Source: Treponema sp. (GTDB taxonomy: Bacteria; Spirochaetota; Spirochaetia; Treponematales; Treponemataceae). Taken from it: 64,000 nt of DNA. The notes under the pieces are model-generated. The model saw only the letters and a list, made by a program, of their open reading frames with translations. It had not been told where the DNA came from and did not search any database. Within the stretch, counting starts at the first letter, position 1. Every line of letters begins with the position of its first letter. The position numbers and the translations under genes are program-made. This document shows, in pieces, positions 34,701 through 42,351 of the stretch. The stretch lies in NCBI GenBank assembly GCA_016294035.1, contig JAEDCT010000012.1, positions 1 through 64,000 on the forward strand. The letters run 5' to 3'.

Positions 34701-35783
34701 ATGGATTCAATAGATTCCCTTAAGATATATGCCGGAAACAACGATGTTCCCATTATGTTTGACGAGACTTCTGATTTTATATGCAGGTACATCAAGGAGC
34801 ATAATGTTAAGTCTGTTCTTGAAATTGGAACGGCAATTGGGTTTTCGGCAATAACTTTTGCAAATTGCTCTCCGGATATTGTCGTGACAACTGTTGAAAT
34901 TGATCTGGACAGATTCATTCAGGCCCGGCAGAATGTACATGATTTTAATCTTGAGAATAGAATTCATCTCAACCACTGTGATGGTCTTTCTTTTGAAACC
35001 CAGGAAAAATTTGATCTGATTTTTATTGATGCTGCCAAGGCACAGTACACGAAATTCTTTGAGCGATTCAAGAATAATCTTAATGAGGGTGGAGTAATCC
35101 TAAGTGACAATCTTTATTTTCATGGAATGGTAAAGAACCAGTCCTTGACTCATAATTACAGCACCATAAAACTTGTAAGAAAAATAAAAAAGTATATTGG
35201 CTTTCTGAAATCTAATCCTGAGTTCATTACGACTTTCTATGATTGTGGTGATGGAATTTCTGTGAGCAAAAAAAATCCTTGCTATAAAAAACTTGTTTTT
35301 GAAAAGATCAGCCCTGGTGAAAGTGAAAAAATCATTGAGCTTTCAAAACTTGCAACTGCAATTGTCCGCGAGCATTTTGATCCGATTATTGGAAAAGCTC
35401 AGAATGATTACATGCTCAAAAAATTTCAGAGTGTTGAAGCCGTTACGCAGCAGCTGGAATATGGGTACAACTATTATTTTGTCAAAGATGAAAACAAGGT
35501 TCTCGGTTTTCTTGCTTTTTATAGAAAGCAGGATGAAATGTATCTGAGTAAATTTTATCTGGAAAAAAGCTGTCGTTCCAGCGGATATTCAAAAAACATG
35601 CTCAGGTTTGTTATTGAAGAAACCAGAAAACTGAATCTACATTCAATTGTTCTTAACGTGAATAAGAACAACTTTGCCGTTCAGGTTTATGAAAAGCTTG
35701 GTTTTGAAATAATCCGTTCAGAAAAAAATTCCATCGGACAGGGATTCTACATGGATGATTACGTAATGGAATTCCGCCTGTAG
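34701..35783 (+). CDS. O-methyltransferase - GNAT acetyltransferase fusion
   Basis: A 360-residue fusion. Residues 1-200 are a class I O-methyltransferase of the COMT/TrmR type: VLEIGTAIGFSAITFA near 35 (SAM site), VTTVEIDLDRFIQARQN, DLIFIDAAKAQYTKFF near 110 and GGVILSDNLYFHGMV. After a short link a GNAT domain (about 205-360) follows, with YYFVKDENKVLGFLAFYR, SKFYLEKSCRSSGYSKNML (acetyl-CoA loop) and LNVNKNNFAVQVYEKLGFEI. TrmR methylates 5-hydroxyuridine in tRNA, but substrate here is not proven. The start directly abuts the argH stop. The TAG stop lies inside the 3' part of a repeat element (35778 on), so the C-terminus may have been changed by its insertion. Confidence 0.78.
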   Translation: MDSIDSLKIYAGNNDVPIMFDETSDFICRYIKEHNVKSVLEIGTAIGFSAITFANCSPDIVVTTVEIDLDRFIQARQNVHDFNLENRIHLNHCDGLSFETQEKFDLIFIDAAKAQYTKFFERFKNNLNEGGVILSDNLYFHGMVKNQSLTHNYSTIKLVRKIKKYIGFLKSNPEFITTFYDCGDGISVSKKNPCYKKLVFEKISPGESEKIIELSKLATAIVREHFDPIIGKAQNDYMLKKFQSVEAVTQQLEYGYNYYFVKDENKVLGFLAFYRKQDEMYLSKFYLEKSCRSSGYSKNMLRFVIEETRKLNLHSIVLNVNKNNFAVQVYEKLGFEIIRSEKNSIGQGFYMDDYVMEFRL

Positions 35784-35858
35784 CGACCCTAGCCAGTGGT
35801 TTTGTCATTCGATGATTTTACAAAAAAAATCTCTGTTGTCCGTGACGGGATATTCTTG
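35778..35858 (+). repeat. 3' fragment of the inverted-repeat element (copy C)
   Basis: From GTAGCGACCCTAG through GGTTTTGTCATTCGATGA this stretch matches the middle and right parts of the copy at 36715-36924, and it ends with a right terminal arm (TGTCCGTGACGGGATATTC). The left half and left arm are missing. It supplies the TAG stop of the preceding gene. Confidence 0.8.
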
Positions 35859-35861
35859 TAA

Positions 35862-35890
35862 TTGATTTTACTTTTCTAAAAATGTAAACT
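35862..35890 (+). promoter_or_regulatory. Promoter for the amino acid ABC transporter operon
   Basis: TTGATT (35862-35867) and TAAACT (35885-35890) are 17 bases apart, immediately downstream of repeat copy C. The leader would be about 33 nt, with the ribosome-binding site GAGGAG before the ATG at 35930. Confidence 0.55.
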
Positions 35891-35929
35891 CTTCATTAGA
35901 TTCATAATTATTTAATGAGGAGTATATTT

Positions 35930-36700
35930 ATGAAAAAAATTATTTTGCTCTCTTGTGCTGCACTTGCCTTGTTTTTTGTGACTTCATGTTCAAAAAAAGC
36001 ATCAAACAAATTTGTTGTAGGCCTTGATGATTCTTTTCCACCACTTGGATTCCGCGATGAAAACAATGAAATCGTAGGGTATGACATTGATCTTGCAAAG
36101 GAAGCAATTTCCCGCCTTGGTTATGAAGCTGTTTTTCAGCCAATTGACTGGGCTGCAAAGGAACAGGAACTTAATTCAAAGCAGATTGACTGTATCTGGA
36201 ATGGTTTCACAATTACAGATGAAAGAAAGGCAAGCATGTCATTTACAAAGGCTTATCTTGCAAATGCACAGGTTGTTGTTGTCCGTGCTGATTCTGGTTT
36301 TGCTGCATTGTCTGATCTGGCTGGAAAAACAATTGGTGTTCAGGCTGGGTCATCTGCTCAGAAAGCAATTGATGCCTCTGCAGATTTCAAGGCTTCTCTA
36401 AAGGGAATCGTTGAGTTCAAGGAAAATGTAACAGCTCTCAATGATCTTGAAATCGGAAACATTGATGGCGTTGTAATGGATCTTGTTGTTGCAAACTATA
36501 GCATCAAGCAGGGAAACAGACCAGTGGTTGTAATGGCAGAATCTCTTTCTCCAGAAGAGTATGGAGTTGCATTCAGAAAGTCAGAGCCAGAAGTTCGTGA
36601 CAAGTTCCAGGCAACTCTTGAAGCAATGGAAGCTGACGGAACAGTTGCAAAAATTTCTGAGAAATGGTTTGGAACAAATTTGTCAGTAATCGGTAAATAA
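35930..36700 (+). CDS. Polar amino acid ABC transporter, substrate-binding lipoprotein
   Basis: A 256-residue family 3 solute-binding protein. The N-terminus is a lipoprotein signal with lipobox FVTSC (Cys near residue 20). The body starts FVVGLDDSFPPLGFRDENNE and shows VGYDIDLAKEAISRLGY, DCIWNGFTITDERK near 82, LAGKTIGVQAGSSAQKAID near 125 and MDLVVANYSI near 180. It delivers a polar amino acid (family members bind cystine, glutamine, arginine and others) to the permease encoded downstream. ATG 35930 was chosen because GAGGAG lies 8 bases upstream. A repeat element of about 210 bp separates it from the permease. Confidence 0.9.
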   Translation: MKKIILLSCAALALFFVTSCSKKASNKFVVGLDDSFPPLGFRDENNEIVGYDIDLAKEAISRLGYEAVFQPIDWAAKEQELNSKQIDCIWNGFTITDERKASMSFTKAYLANAQVVVVRADSGFAALSDLAGKTIGVQAGSSAQKAIDASADFKASLKGIVEFKENVTALNDLEIGNIDGVVMDLVVANYSIKQGNRPVVVMAESLSPEEYGVAFRKSEPEVRDKFQATLEAMEADGTVAKISEKWFGTNLSVIGK

Positions 36701-36714
36701 AAATTTTTTATTTT

Positions 36715-36924
36715 CGTAAATATCCCCCACGGACAGTGAAAAGAATTATTAAAAAAATACGGGAAGGAAGGCATCGGATGGCAAAAACACTCGCAAGACG
36801 GAATGATAGTTTCCATGCCGGCTTGCGTGTGTAGCGACGCTAGCTAGCGGTTTTGTCATTCGATGACTGACTGGTAGTATTTTTATAGTTAAATCATTGT
36901 TCTGTCCCTGAGGGGATATTCTCG
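36715..36924 (+). repeat. Terminal-inverted-repeat element, copy A
   Basis: A 210-bp element whose right arm (CTGTCCCTGAGGGGATATTC, 36902-36921) is inverted relative to the left arm (36715-36736), and whose inner arms ATTATTAAAAAAATAC and GTATTTTTATAGTT also pair. Between them lie an 18-codon frame (ATG 36778, TAG 36832; product MAKTLARRNDSFHAGLRV), a stem formed by ACACTCGCAAG and CTTGCGTGTGT, and a small GTCATTCGATGAC hairpin. A T-run follows the right arm. No transposase is present. The same element lies at 52545-52825 with a different hairpin insert. It sits between the substrate-binding and permease genes of one operon. Confidence 0.85.
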
Positions 36925-37025
36925 TTTTTTTTTGATTTCAGAGGGAATTTCCGGGATTGGTTTTCGGAAGATTCCCTTTTTTTTAAAAATTGAAACTTTT
37001 ATAAATTCCCTTTATAATTTTTTTC

Positions 37026-37688
37026 ATGTTAGAATATTTTGCAAGAATCAAGATTGGCCTTTTGCTCAAGGTCATGGTGGAATATACAGGCGTAACCCTC
37101 AACGTATTTTTTCTTACTCTTATTTTTTCAATTCCACTTGCATTCATAATCTGTGCAGGCAGAATGTCCCGTGTGAAAATCATTTCCTCCATTACTAATG
37201 TTTTTCTCCTTATCATTCGTGGAACTCCGCTTATGCTCCAGCTTATCTTTGTGTACTTTGCTCCTCCTTATATTTTTGGAGTGGGCATTAACCGTAATGT
37301 AGCTGCAATCATTGCAATGAGCATAAACTATGCTGCATATTTTGCTGAAATATATCGCAGCGGATTCCAGTCAATTCCTGTGGGACAGTATGAAGCTGCA
37401 AAAGTTCTTGGTTTTTCAAAAATGCACACTTTTTTCAGGATTATTGTTCCTCAGGTTTTCAAGAGAATTTTACCGGCAGTTGGAAACGAAGTAATTACTC
37501 TTGTAAAGGATACTGCTCTGGTTCAGGTTATTGGTGTTATTGAACTGTTCCATGTTGCTCATACTCAGAGTGGTCGCCTTGTAAGTGTTATGCCTCTTTT
37601 TATTGCAGGTGTGATTTATTTTGTTCTTAACTGGATTGTTTCCAAGTCATTTGATTTCATGGAGAAGAAACTTGCCTACTACAAATAA
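37026..37688 (+). CDS. Polar amino acid ABC transporter permease
   Basis: A 220-residue inner-membrane permease of the HisM/GlnP type. About five membrane helices are visible (for example VTLNVFFLTLIFSIPLAFII near residue 25). The conserved permease stretch is IRGTPLMLQLIFVYFAPP near 60, and the ATPase-docking loop is YRSGFQSIPVGQYEAAKVLG near 113-132 (the EAA motif), followed by FFRIIVPQVFKRILPAVGNE. It would form a homodimer or pair with an unseen second permease. It overlaps the ATPase gene by 17 bp. Confidence 0.9.
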   Translation: MLEYFARIKIGLLLKVMVEYTGVTLNVFFLTLIFSIPLAFIICAGRMSRVKIISSITNVFLLIIRGTPLMLQLIFVYFAPPYIFGVGINRNVAAIIAMSINYAAYFAEIYRSGFQSIPVGQYEAAKVLGFSKMHTFFRIIVPQVFKRILPAVGNEVITLVKDTALVQVIGVIELFHVAHTQSGRLVSVMPLFIAGVIYFVLNWIVSKSFDFMEKKLAYYK

Positions 37689-38442
37689 TGGAAGCGAAAT
37701 TATTCGCGTAGAAAACATAAAAAAATCTTTTGGTTTACTTGAAGTGTTGAAGGATATTTCCTTTTCAGTTAATCAGGGTGAAGTACTGGGAATTATTGGA
37801 CCGTCAGGATCCGGCAAGTCAACTTTGCTTCGATGTATTTGCCAGCTTGAAACAGTCAGTGATGGATCAATTTCGGTTTGCTCTGTGCCAATGGTTAAGA
37901 ACGGCGTGTATTCTTCAAAGGAGCAGCTTTCCAAAATCAGACTTGATATTGGACTTGTTTTTCAGAATTTCAATCTGTTTCCTCATTTTTCTGTTTTAAG
38001 AAATATAACTGAAGCCCAGAGGCTTGTTCTTGGCCGCTCAAAAAAAGAGGCTGAGGAAATAGCCATGGATCTTCTTGAAAAAATGAGTCTTTCATCAAAG
38101 GCTCTTTCATATCCTTGTGAGTTGTCTGGTGGTCAGCAGCAGCGTGTTTCAATTGCCAGAGCCCTTGCCTTGAATCCGCGTGTTTTGTTTTTTGATGAGC
38201 CCACTTCTGCTTTGGATCCTGAGCTTACCGGAGAAATTCTTCAGGTAATAAAAGACCTTGCAAATCAGAAAATGACAATGGTTGTTGTTACTCATGAGAT
38301 GGCTTTTGCACGTGACATCAGCAATCATCTTATTTTCATGGACGGGGGTGTTATTGTTGAGCAGGGAAATCCAACGGAACTTATGAATAATCCTAAAGAA
38401 GAAAGAACAATCCAGTTTCTTAAAAGGTTCAATGAAAAATGA
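37672..38442 (+). CDS. Polar amino acid ABC transporter ATP-binding protein
   Basis: A 256-residue ABC ATPase. Walker A is IIGPSGSGKSTLLRCI near residue 40, the Q-loop is LVFQNFNLFPH, the signature is LSGGQQQRVSIARALAL near 148, Walker B is VLFFDEPTSALDPELT and the switch histidine is in VVVTHEMAFARD. A TTG start at 37672 with GGAGAA upstream gives the usual short N-terminus (MPTTNNGSEIIRVENIKKSF). It powers import of the amino acid bound by the lipoprotein at 35930. Its 3' end overlaps the Nudix gene by 4 bp. Confidence 0.9.
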   Translation: MPTTNNGSEIIRVENIKKSFGLLEVLKDISFSVNQGEVLGIIGPSGSGKSTLLRCICQLETVSDGSISVCSVPMVKNGVYSSKEQLSKIRLDIGLVFQNFNLFPHFSVLRNITEAQRLVLGRSKKEAEEIAMDLLEKMSLSSKALSYPCELSGGQQQRVSIARALALNPRVLFFDEPTSALDPELTGEILQVIKDLANQKMTMVVVTHEMAFARDISNHLIFMDGGVIVEQGNPTELMNNPKEERTIQFLKRFNEK

Positions 38443-38981
38443 AAGACAACAAATTTAATTTCTGTCCTGACTGTGGATCAAGAAATGTGTCCACATTGAT
38501 GAATGGTAGAAAATGGCTTTGCAATGATTGTGGATTTGATTTGTACAATAATGTGGCAAGTGCTGTAGGAGTAATTCTTGAGAATGCCGAGGGAAAAATT
38601 TTGCTTGAAACTCGTGCCAAGGAACCACGAAAAGGATTTCTTGCTTTTCCGGGAGGTTTTTGTGACCCTGACGAAACTGCTGAGGAAGCCTGCGCCAGGG
38701 AATGTTTTGAGGAAATTGGTATTCATCCAGCTGACATAAAATTTCTATGTTCCTTTCCCAATACCTACGAGTACAAGAATGTTGTTTATAAAACATGTGA
38801 TTTGTTTTTTTCTGCAAAAATTCCTGAAGGTGCACAATTTAATCCGCAGGAATCAGAGGTTCAGTCATATTCATTTGTAAGTGCATCAACAAAAGAAGAA
38901 ATTGAAAAGATTCCTCTTGCCTTTGATTCGGCCAGAAAGACATTGCTGAAGCGACTTGAAATTCTTGAACATGGAGAATAA
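38439..38981 (+). CDS. Nudix hydrolase with N-terminal zinc ribbon
   Basis: A 180-residue protein. The zinc ribbon is FCPDCGSRNV and WLCNDCGF (four cysteines, about residues 9-34), as in NADH pyrophosphatase. The Nudix box G-x5-E-x7-REUXEEXGU is read in GGFCDPDETAEEACARECFE then EIGI near 72-95. Such enzymes hydrolyse nucleoside diphosphates linked to another group, often NADH or ADP-ribose; the exact substrate is not known. Translation is coupled to the ABC ATPase by an ATGA overlap, but a functional link to amino acid import is not evident. Confidence 0.85.
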   Translation: MKDNKFNFCPDCGSRNVSTLMNGRKWLCNDCGFDLYNNVASAVGVILENAEGKILLETRAKEPRKGFLAFPGGFCDPDETAEEACARECFEEIGIHPADIKFLCSFPNTYEYKNVVYKTCDLFFSAKIPEGAQFNPQESEVQSYSFVSASTKEEIEKIPLAFDSARKTLLKRLEILEHGE

Positions 38982-38984
38982 AAG

Positions 38985-39272
38985 ATGATACCAGAGTTGA
39001 TTGCCTGTTTTTCAGGAATACTATTGTTTGTTGTGGAATGTGTTTTTTACGGCGTGAAAATTTCCCGTGAGAAAAGAAGGTATGTTGAGAATTCAATGGA
39101 TATTCCAGCTCCTGCATTTTCATTCAAGGGTTCTGTTGTTCTTTGCGCAGCTGCTGAACTTTTGCCCATATTGGTTCCTCTCCAGCTGTATGTAATTGTA
39201 ATAGTTTGTATCTGCGGAATTTTTGGAATGAGCATTGTTTGCCGCGAGAGATTGAATCAACTTGTGAACTAG
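38985..39272 (+). CDS. Small membrane protein of unknown function
   Basis: A 95-residue protein with two to three hydrophobic segments: about 1-22 (MIPELIACFSGILLFVVECV), 42-55 and 57-80 (LYVIVIVCICGIFGMSIVC), separated by a basic loop (KISREKRRY). It starts three bases after the Nudix gene and so belongs to the same operon. No motif is recognised. The next gene is convergent and ends 6 bp away. Confidence 0.55.
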   Translation: MIPELIACFSGILLFVVECVFYGVKISREKRRYVENSMDIPAPAFSFKGSVVLCAAAELLPILVPLQLYVIVIVCICGIFGMSIVCRERLNQLVN

Positions 39273-39277
39273 CAGTT

Positions 39278-40033
39278 TTACCAGAGACCGTATATTGAAT
39301 CTACTTCTGCTGTTCGTTTGTATTCATCATCATAAACGCACAGTGCCGGAAGAATTCTGGTTTCCCTTGCTGCATTTTTTACAGCCTTTATCATTACCAT
39401 GTTTGGTTCCCTGTTTCTTGAAGGCTGAACAAACTGAATTTCTTTTGGCTCAAGACAGTATTTCTTTAACGAGTCAAAAATTTCGGAAAGCCTCTGAGGC
39501 TTGTGAATCATGCAGAATTTTCCCTTAGATTTCAAAAGATCTGATGCGCATCTGCAAACGTCGTCCAGTGTGCACAAAATTTCGTGTCTTGCAATTGATT
39601 TTGCATCATCCTTGTTGTGTGTCCCTGAGTCAGTTTTTATGTACGGTGGATTTGAAGTAACCAGATCGTAAGTATTTTTTTTCAGAAATGCAAATGGATT
39701 TTTGATGTCTCCCTTGTGGATTTTGATTCTTTCCTGAAGGTTATTCAGGCAAACGCTTCTTTGTGCAGCTTCGGCCTGTTCATTCTGAATTTCCAGGGCA
39801 TCAATTTTTGCTTCGGAATTAAGATACGAAAAAAGCAACGGAATTATTCCTGTCCCAGTGCCAAGATCAGCCATGCGGATTTTACCCTTACTTCTGGCAA
39901 AGTGAGCAAGCAATACAGCATCAATTCCAAAACAGAATTTTTCCTTGTCTTGTATTACCTTAATCTTGCTTTTTGGAAATTCTTCGATATCCTCTGACAT
40001 TTTAGTGGTCTTGTTGGACTGGATTTGGATCAT
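39278..40033 (-). CDS. tRNA1(Val) adenine-N6 methyltransferase family (TrmN6-like)
   Basis: A 251-residue class I methyltransferase. The SAM site is MADLGTGTGIIPLLFSYLN near residue 54, and the adenine-N6 signature NPPY is in DLVTSNPPYIKTDSGTHNKD near 128. The start FCFGIDAVLLAHFARSKGK is typical of the YfiC/TrmN6 family, which methylates A37 of tRNA-Val. The minus-strand start is an ATG close to the shared region with the ychF terminator. It stands alone, convergent with the small membrane gene. Confidence 0.82.
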   Translation of the reverse strand: MIQIQSNKTTKMSEDIEEFPKSKIKVIQDKEKFCFGIDAVLLAHFARSKGKIRMADLGTGTGIIPLLFSYLNSEAKIDALEIQNEQAEAAQRSVCLNNLQERIKIHKGDIKNPFAFLKKNTYDLVTSNPPYIKTDSGTHNKDDAKSIARHEILCTLDDVCRCASDLLKSKGKFCMIHKPQRLSEIFDSLKKYCLEPKEIQFVQPSRNREPNMVMIKAVKNAARETRILPALCVYDDEYKRTAEVDSIYGLW

Positions 40034-40056
40034 ACGCTAAAGTTGAAAAATCACTG

Positions 40057-40098
40057 AAAAAAAAGGAAACGCACGAACCATAGATTTCAGGCGTTTCC
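40057..40098 (-). terminator. Intrinsic terminator of ychF
   Basis: On the minus strand GGAAACGC pairs perfectly with GCGTTTCC around an 18-base loop and is followed by eight Ts (plus-strand A-run 40057-40064). It lies about 17 bases after the ychF stop codon. Confidence 0.85.
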
Positions 40099-40114
40099 TG
40101 TGAACTAAAAATTA

Positions 40115-41245
40115 TTAAACATTAAACTTGAAAAAGAGAACGTCTCCGTCCTGGACTACGTATTCCTTTCCTTCCTGCCTGTATTTTCCTGCAGCCTTGA
40201 TTGCAGCTTCAGACTTATATTGGCGAAGGTCGTCAACTGTATATGCCTCAGCTTTGATGAATCCCTTTTCAAAGTCAGTGTGAATAACACCTGCTGCCTG
40301 TGGAGCCTTGTCGCCAGCGTGGATTGTCCATGCACGGCATTCATCTTCTCCGCCTGTAAAGAATGTGCGGAGTCCCATCAGGTGATATACTGTTCTTGCA
40401 AGAACAGAAAGTCCAGATTCCTTGAGTCCTACGGAATCCATGAATTCTTTTCTGTCATTCTCATCTGTAATGTCTGAAAGGTCTGATTCAAATTTTCCGC
40501 ATATTACGATTACTTCTGATTTTTGTTCAGCAGCAATTTTCTTTACGGTCTCAACGTAGGCATTTGTTCCTGCATCAATTGTGTCTTCGTCAATGTTACA
40601 AACATAAACCTGTGGCTTGATAGTCAAAAGGTGAAGCTCATGAACGGCAGCTTTTTCTTCGTCCGTTAAGTCTGCCATGCGGGCGCATTTTCCTTCTGTG
40701 ATAAGTGGTTTGATTTTTTCAACGGCACTGAAATATGGAGCAAGTCTTTTTTCTTCGTCCTTTCCAAGGGCACGAATCTGCTTTGTGATTTTTTCTGCAT
40801 GCTTGTTGATTGTATCAAGGTCTGCCTGAGCAAGTTCAAAGTCAATTGTAAGAATGTCACTTTCTGGATCAATTGGAGCATCTGTCTTTGCATCATCGCG
40901 AACATGCTGAATATCCGGATTGTCAAAACATCTTACTACATGTGCAATAACTGCAGTTTCCCTGATGTTTGCAAGGAATTTGTTTCCGAGTCCCTCTCCG
41001 TTTGATGCGCCCTTAATGAGTCCTGCAATGTCAACGAAATCAACTGTTGCCGGAATCTTCTTCTTTGGGTTGAAAATGCTTGCCATGAAATCCAGTCTTT
41101 CATCAGGGAGATCAACAATTCCAACGTTTGGATCAATTGTACAGAATGGATAGTTTGCAGCTTCTGCCGGAGCTTTTGTAAGTGCACTGAAGATTGTGGA
41201 TTTTCCTACGTTAGGAAGTCCAACGATACCACATGTTAATTTCAT
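40115..41245 (-). CDS. ychF: Obg-family ATPase/GTPase YchF
   Basis: A 376-residue P-loop NTPase, the bacterial OLA1 homologue, which binds ATP and associates with ribosomes and stress responses. It starts MKLTCGIVGLPNVGKSTIFS with the G1 loop, has NYPFCTIDPNVGIV (switch region), FVDIAGLIKGASNGEGLGNK (G3) and a C-terminal TGS-like ubiquitin fold (IHTDFEKGFIKAEAYTVDDL). The usual G4 NKxD is changed to VCNIDED, as is typical for YchF. It is monocistronic, with GAGGA before the ATG and a strong terminator behind it. Confidence 0.95.
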   Translation of the reverse strand: MKLTCGIVGLPNVGKSTIFSALTKAPAEAANYPFCTIDPNVGIVDLPDERLDFMASIFNPKKKIPATVDFVDIAGLIKGASNGEGLGNKFLANIRETAVIAHVVRCFDNPDIQHVRDDAKTDAPIDPESDILTIDFELAQADLDTINKHAEKITKQIRALGKDEEKRLAPYFSAVEKIKPLITEGKCARMADLTDEEKAAVHELHLLTIKPQVYVCNIDEDTIDAGTNAYVETVKKIAAEQKSEVIVICGKFESDLSDITDENDRKEFMDSVGLKESGLSVLARTVYHLMGLRTFFTGGEDECRAWTIHAGDKAPQAAGVIHTDFEKGFIKAEAYTVDDLRQYKSEAAIKAAGKYRQEGKEYVVQDGDVLFFKFNV

Positions 41246-41376
41246 CTGATTCCTCGAAATATTTTTAAGTGATGCGATAAAAGGCCTTATGCTGAATTGA
41301 CCAATACCTAGCGTTTCTAACTATAGTTTATTTGAGGCAAAAATACAATGTAATTGAAGAATGTCTGATTTTCGTT

Positions 41377-42228
41377 TTATTGAAACCAGAATGGAAATAT
41401 GGTTCTTAGTTCTGCTGCAACTCCGTCATCATTATTTGACTTTTCTGTGATGCGGTCTGCTGATTTCCTGCATTCTTCCGTAGCATTGGCAACTGCGATT
41501 CCAAGTCCTGCTGAGCGAAGCATTTCAATGTCGTTTGCTGCGTCTCCAAAGGCTATGGCTTCTTCCGGTTTTATTTTCATCAGGCTGCAGAATTTTTCCA
41601 TGCCGCGGTGTTTCCCGGAATTAATATTTGATATTTCTATCATGTGTTTTTCGCTGTGGGTTATGTATGTTTCCGGAAACTGAAATCTGGTTTTAGCCTC
41701 AAGTTCCGAAGATTTATCCGGATGCACGAGAATAACAAAGGACTCAATGTCTTTTCTGTTGTCAAGAATAAATCTTCTCATGTCATCAACAGGTTTTCTT
41801 GTTGTCCTTACATATTTGATTCTGAAGTCATTGCATCCCCTTATGAGTGACGGATCATCAAAGAATGGTCTTTGTGTGTATCCCTGTCCGTTTATGAACA
41901 CTTCCACAAAGGCTCCCAGTTTTTCTGTGTAATCTGCCAGGTGTTCAATTGTTGATCCAGGTATGCATGATTTGTCCAGTGCTGTTTTTGCATGATAGTC
42001 GTTTATGCATGCTCCGTTACTTGTTATGACATATTTTAGTCCGCGGATTTCTGAAAGACATTCTGGAAGCGAAAAGAATGCCCTGCCGGATGAAGGAACA
42101 AATTCAATTCCGTGAGAAATGATTGTCTGTATTGTTGTCCGTGTATAATCTGAAATTGTTCCCTCTGCATTCAGGAGAGTCTTGTCCAGATCTGAAAAAA
42201 TACACTTGTACTTTGTGAGCACTTCCAT
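41377..42228 (-). CDS. Cof-type HAD-IIB phosphatase
   Basis: A HAD-superfamily hydrolase of about 283 residues. Motif I is IFSDLDKTLLNAEG near the N-terminus with the nucleophilic aspartate, motif II is VPSSGRAF, and motif IV is AIAFGDAANDIEMLRSAG near 230, after HRGMEKF carrying the motif III lysine region. The large IIB cap lies between them. Cof-like enzymes dephosphorylate sugar phosphates, FMN or pyridoxal phosphate; substrate unknown. ATG 42228 is proposed; an in-frame TTG at 42264 would add 12 residues. It is divergent from alaS. Confidence 0.82.
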   Translation of the reverse strand: MEVLTKYKCIFSDLDKTLLNAEGTISDYTRTTIQTIISHGIEFVPSSGRAFFSLPECLSEIRGLKYVITSNGACINDYHAKTALDKSCIPGSTIEHLADYTEKLGAFVEVFINGQGYTQRPFFDDPSLIRGCNDFRIKYVRTTRKPVDDMRRFILDNRKDIESFVILVHPDKSSELEAKTRFQFPETYITHSEKHMIEISNINSGKHRGMEKFCSLMKIKPEEAIAFGDAANDIEMLRSAGLGIAVANATEECRKSADRITEKSNNDDGVAAELRTIFPFWFQ

Positions 42229-42314
42229 GAAATCTAGTTTAGCCAAATTGACTTCTTTTCTCAATCATAGCCTGGTGAATATCAGGTGCGAAATTATCAC
42301 TTCACTGGCATTTG

Positions 42315-42343
42315 TTGAATTTATTCACTGTTTCATCTATAAT
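42315..42343 (+). promoter_or_regulatory. Promoter of alaS
   Basis: TTGAAT (42315-42320) and a perfect TATAAT (42338-42343) are 17 bases apart. The expected start falls within about 3 bases of the alaS ATG (42352), and no Shine-Dalgarno lies between, so the mRNA is probably leaderless or nearly so. Confidence 0.75.
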
Positions 42344-42351
42344 ATAATATT

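Noticed and set aside
36715..36924. Insertion sequence
   Set aside because: Despite inverted ends there is no transposase frame and no clear target duplication; it is a non-autonomous repeat.
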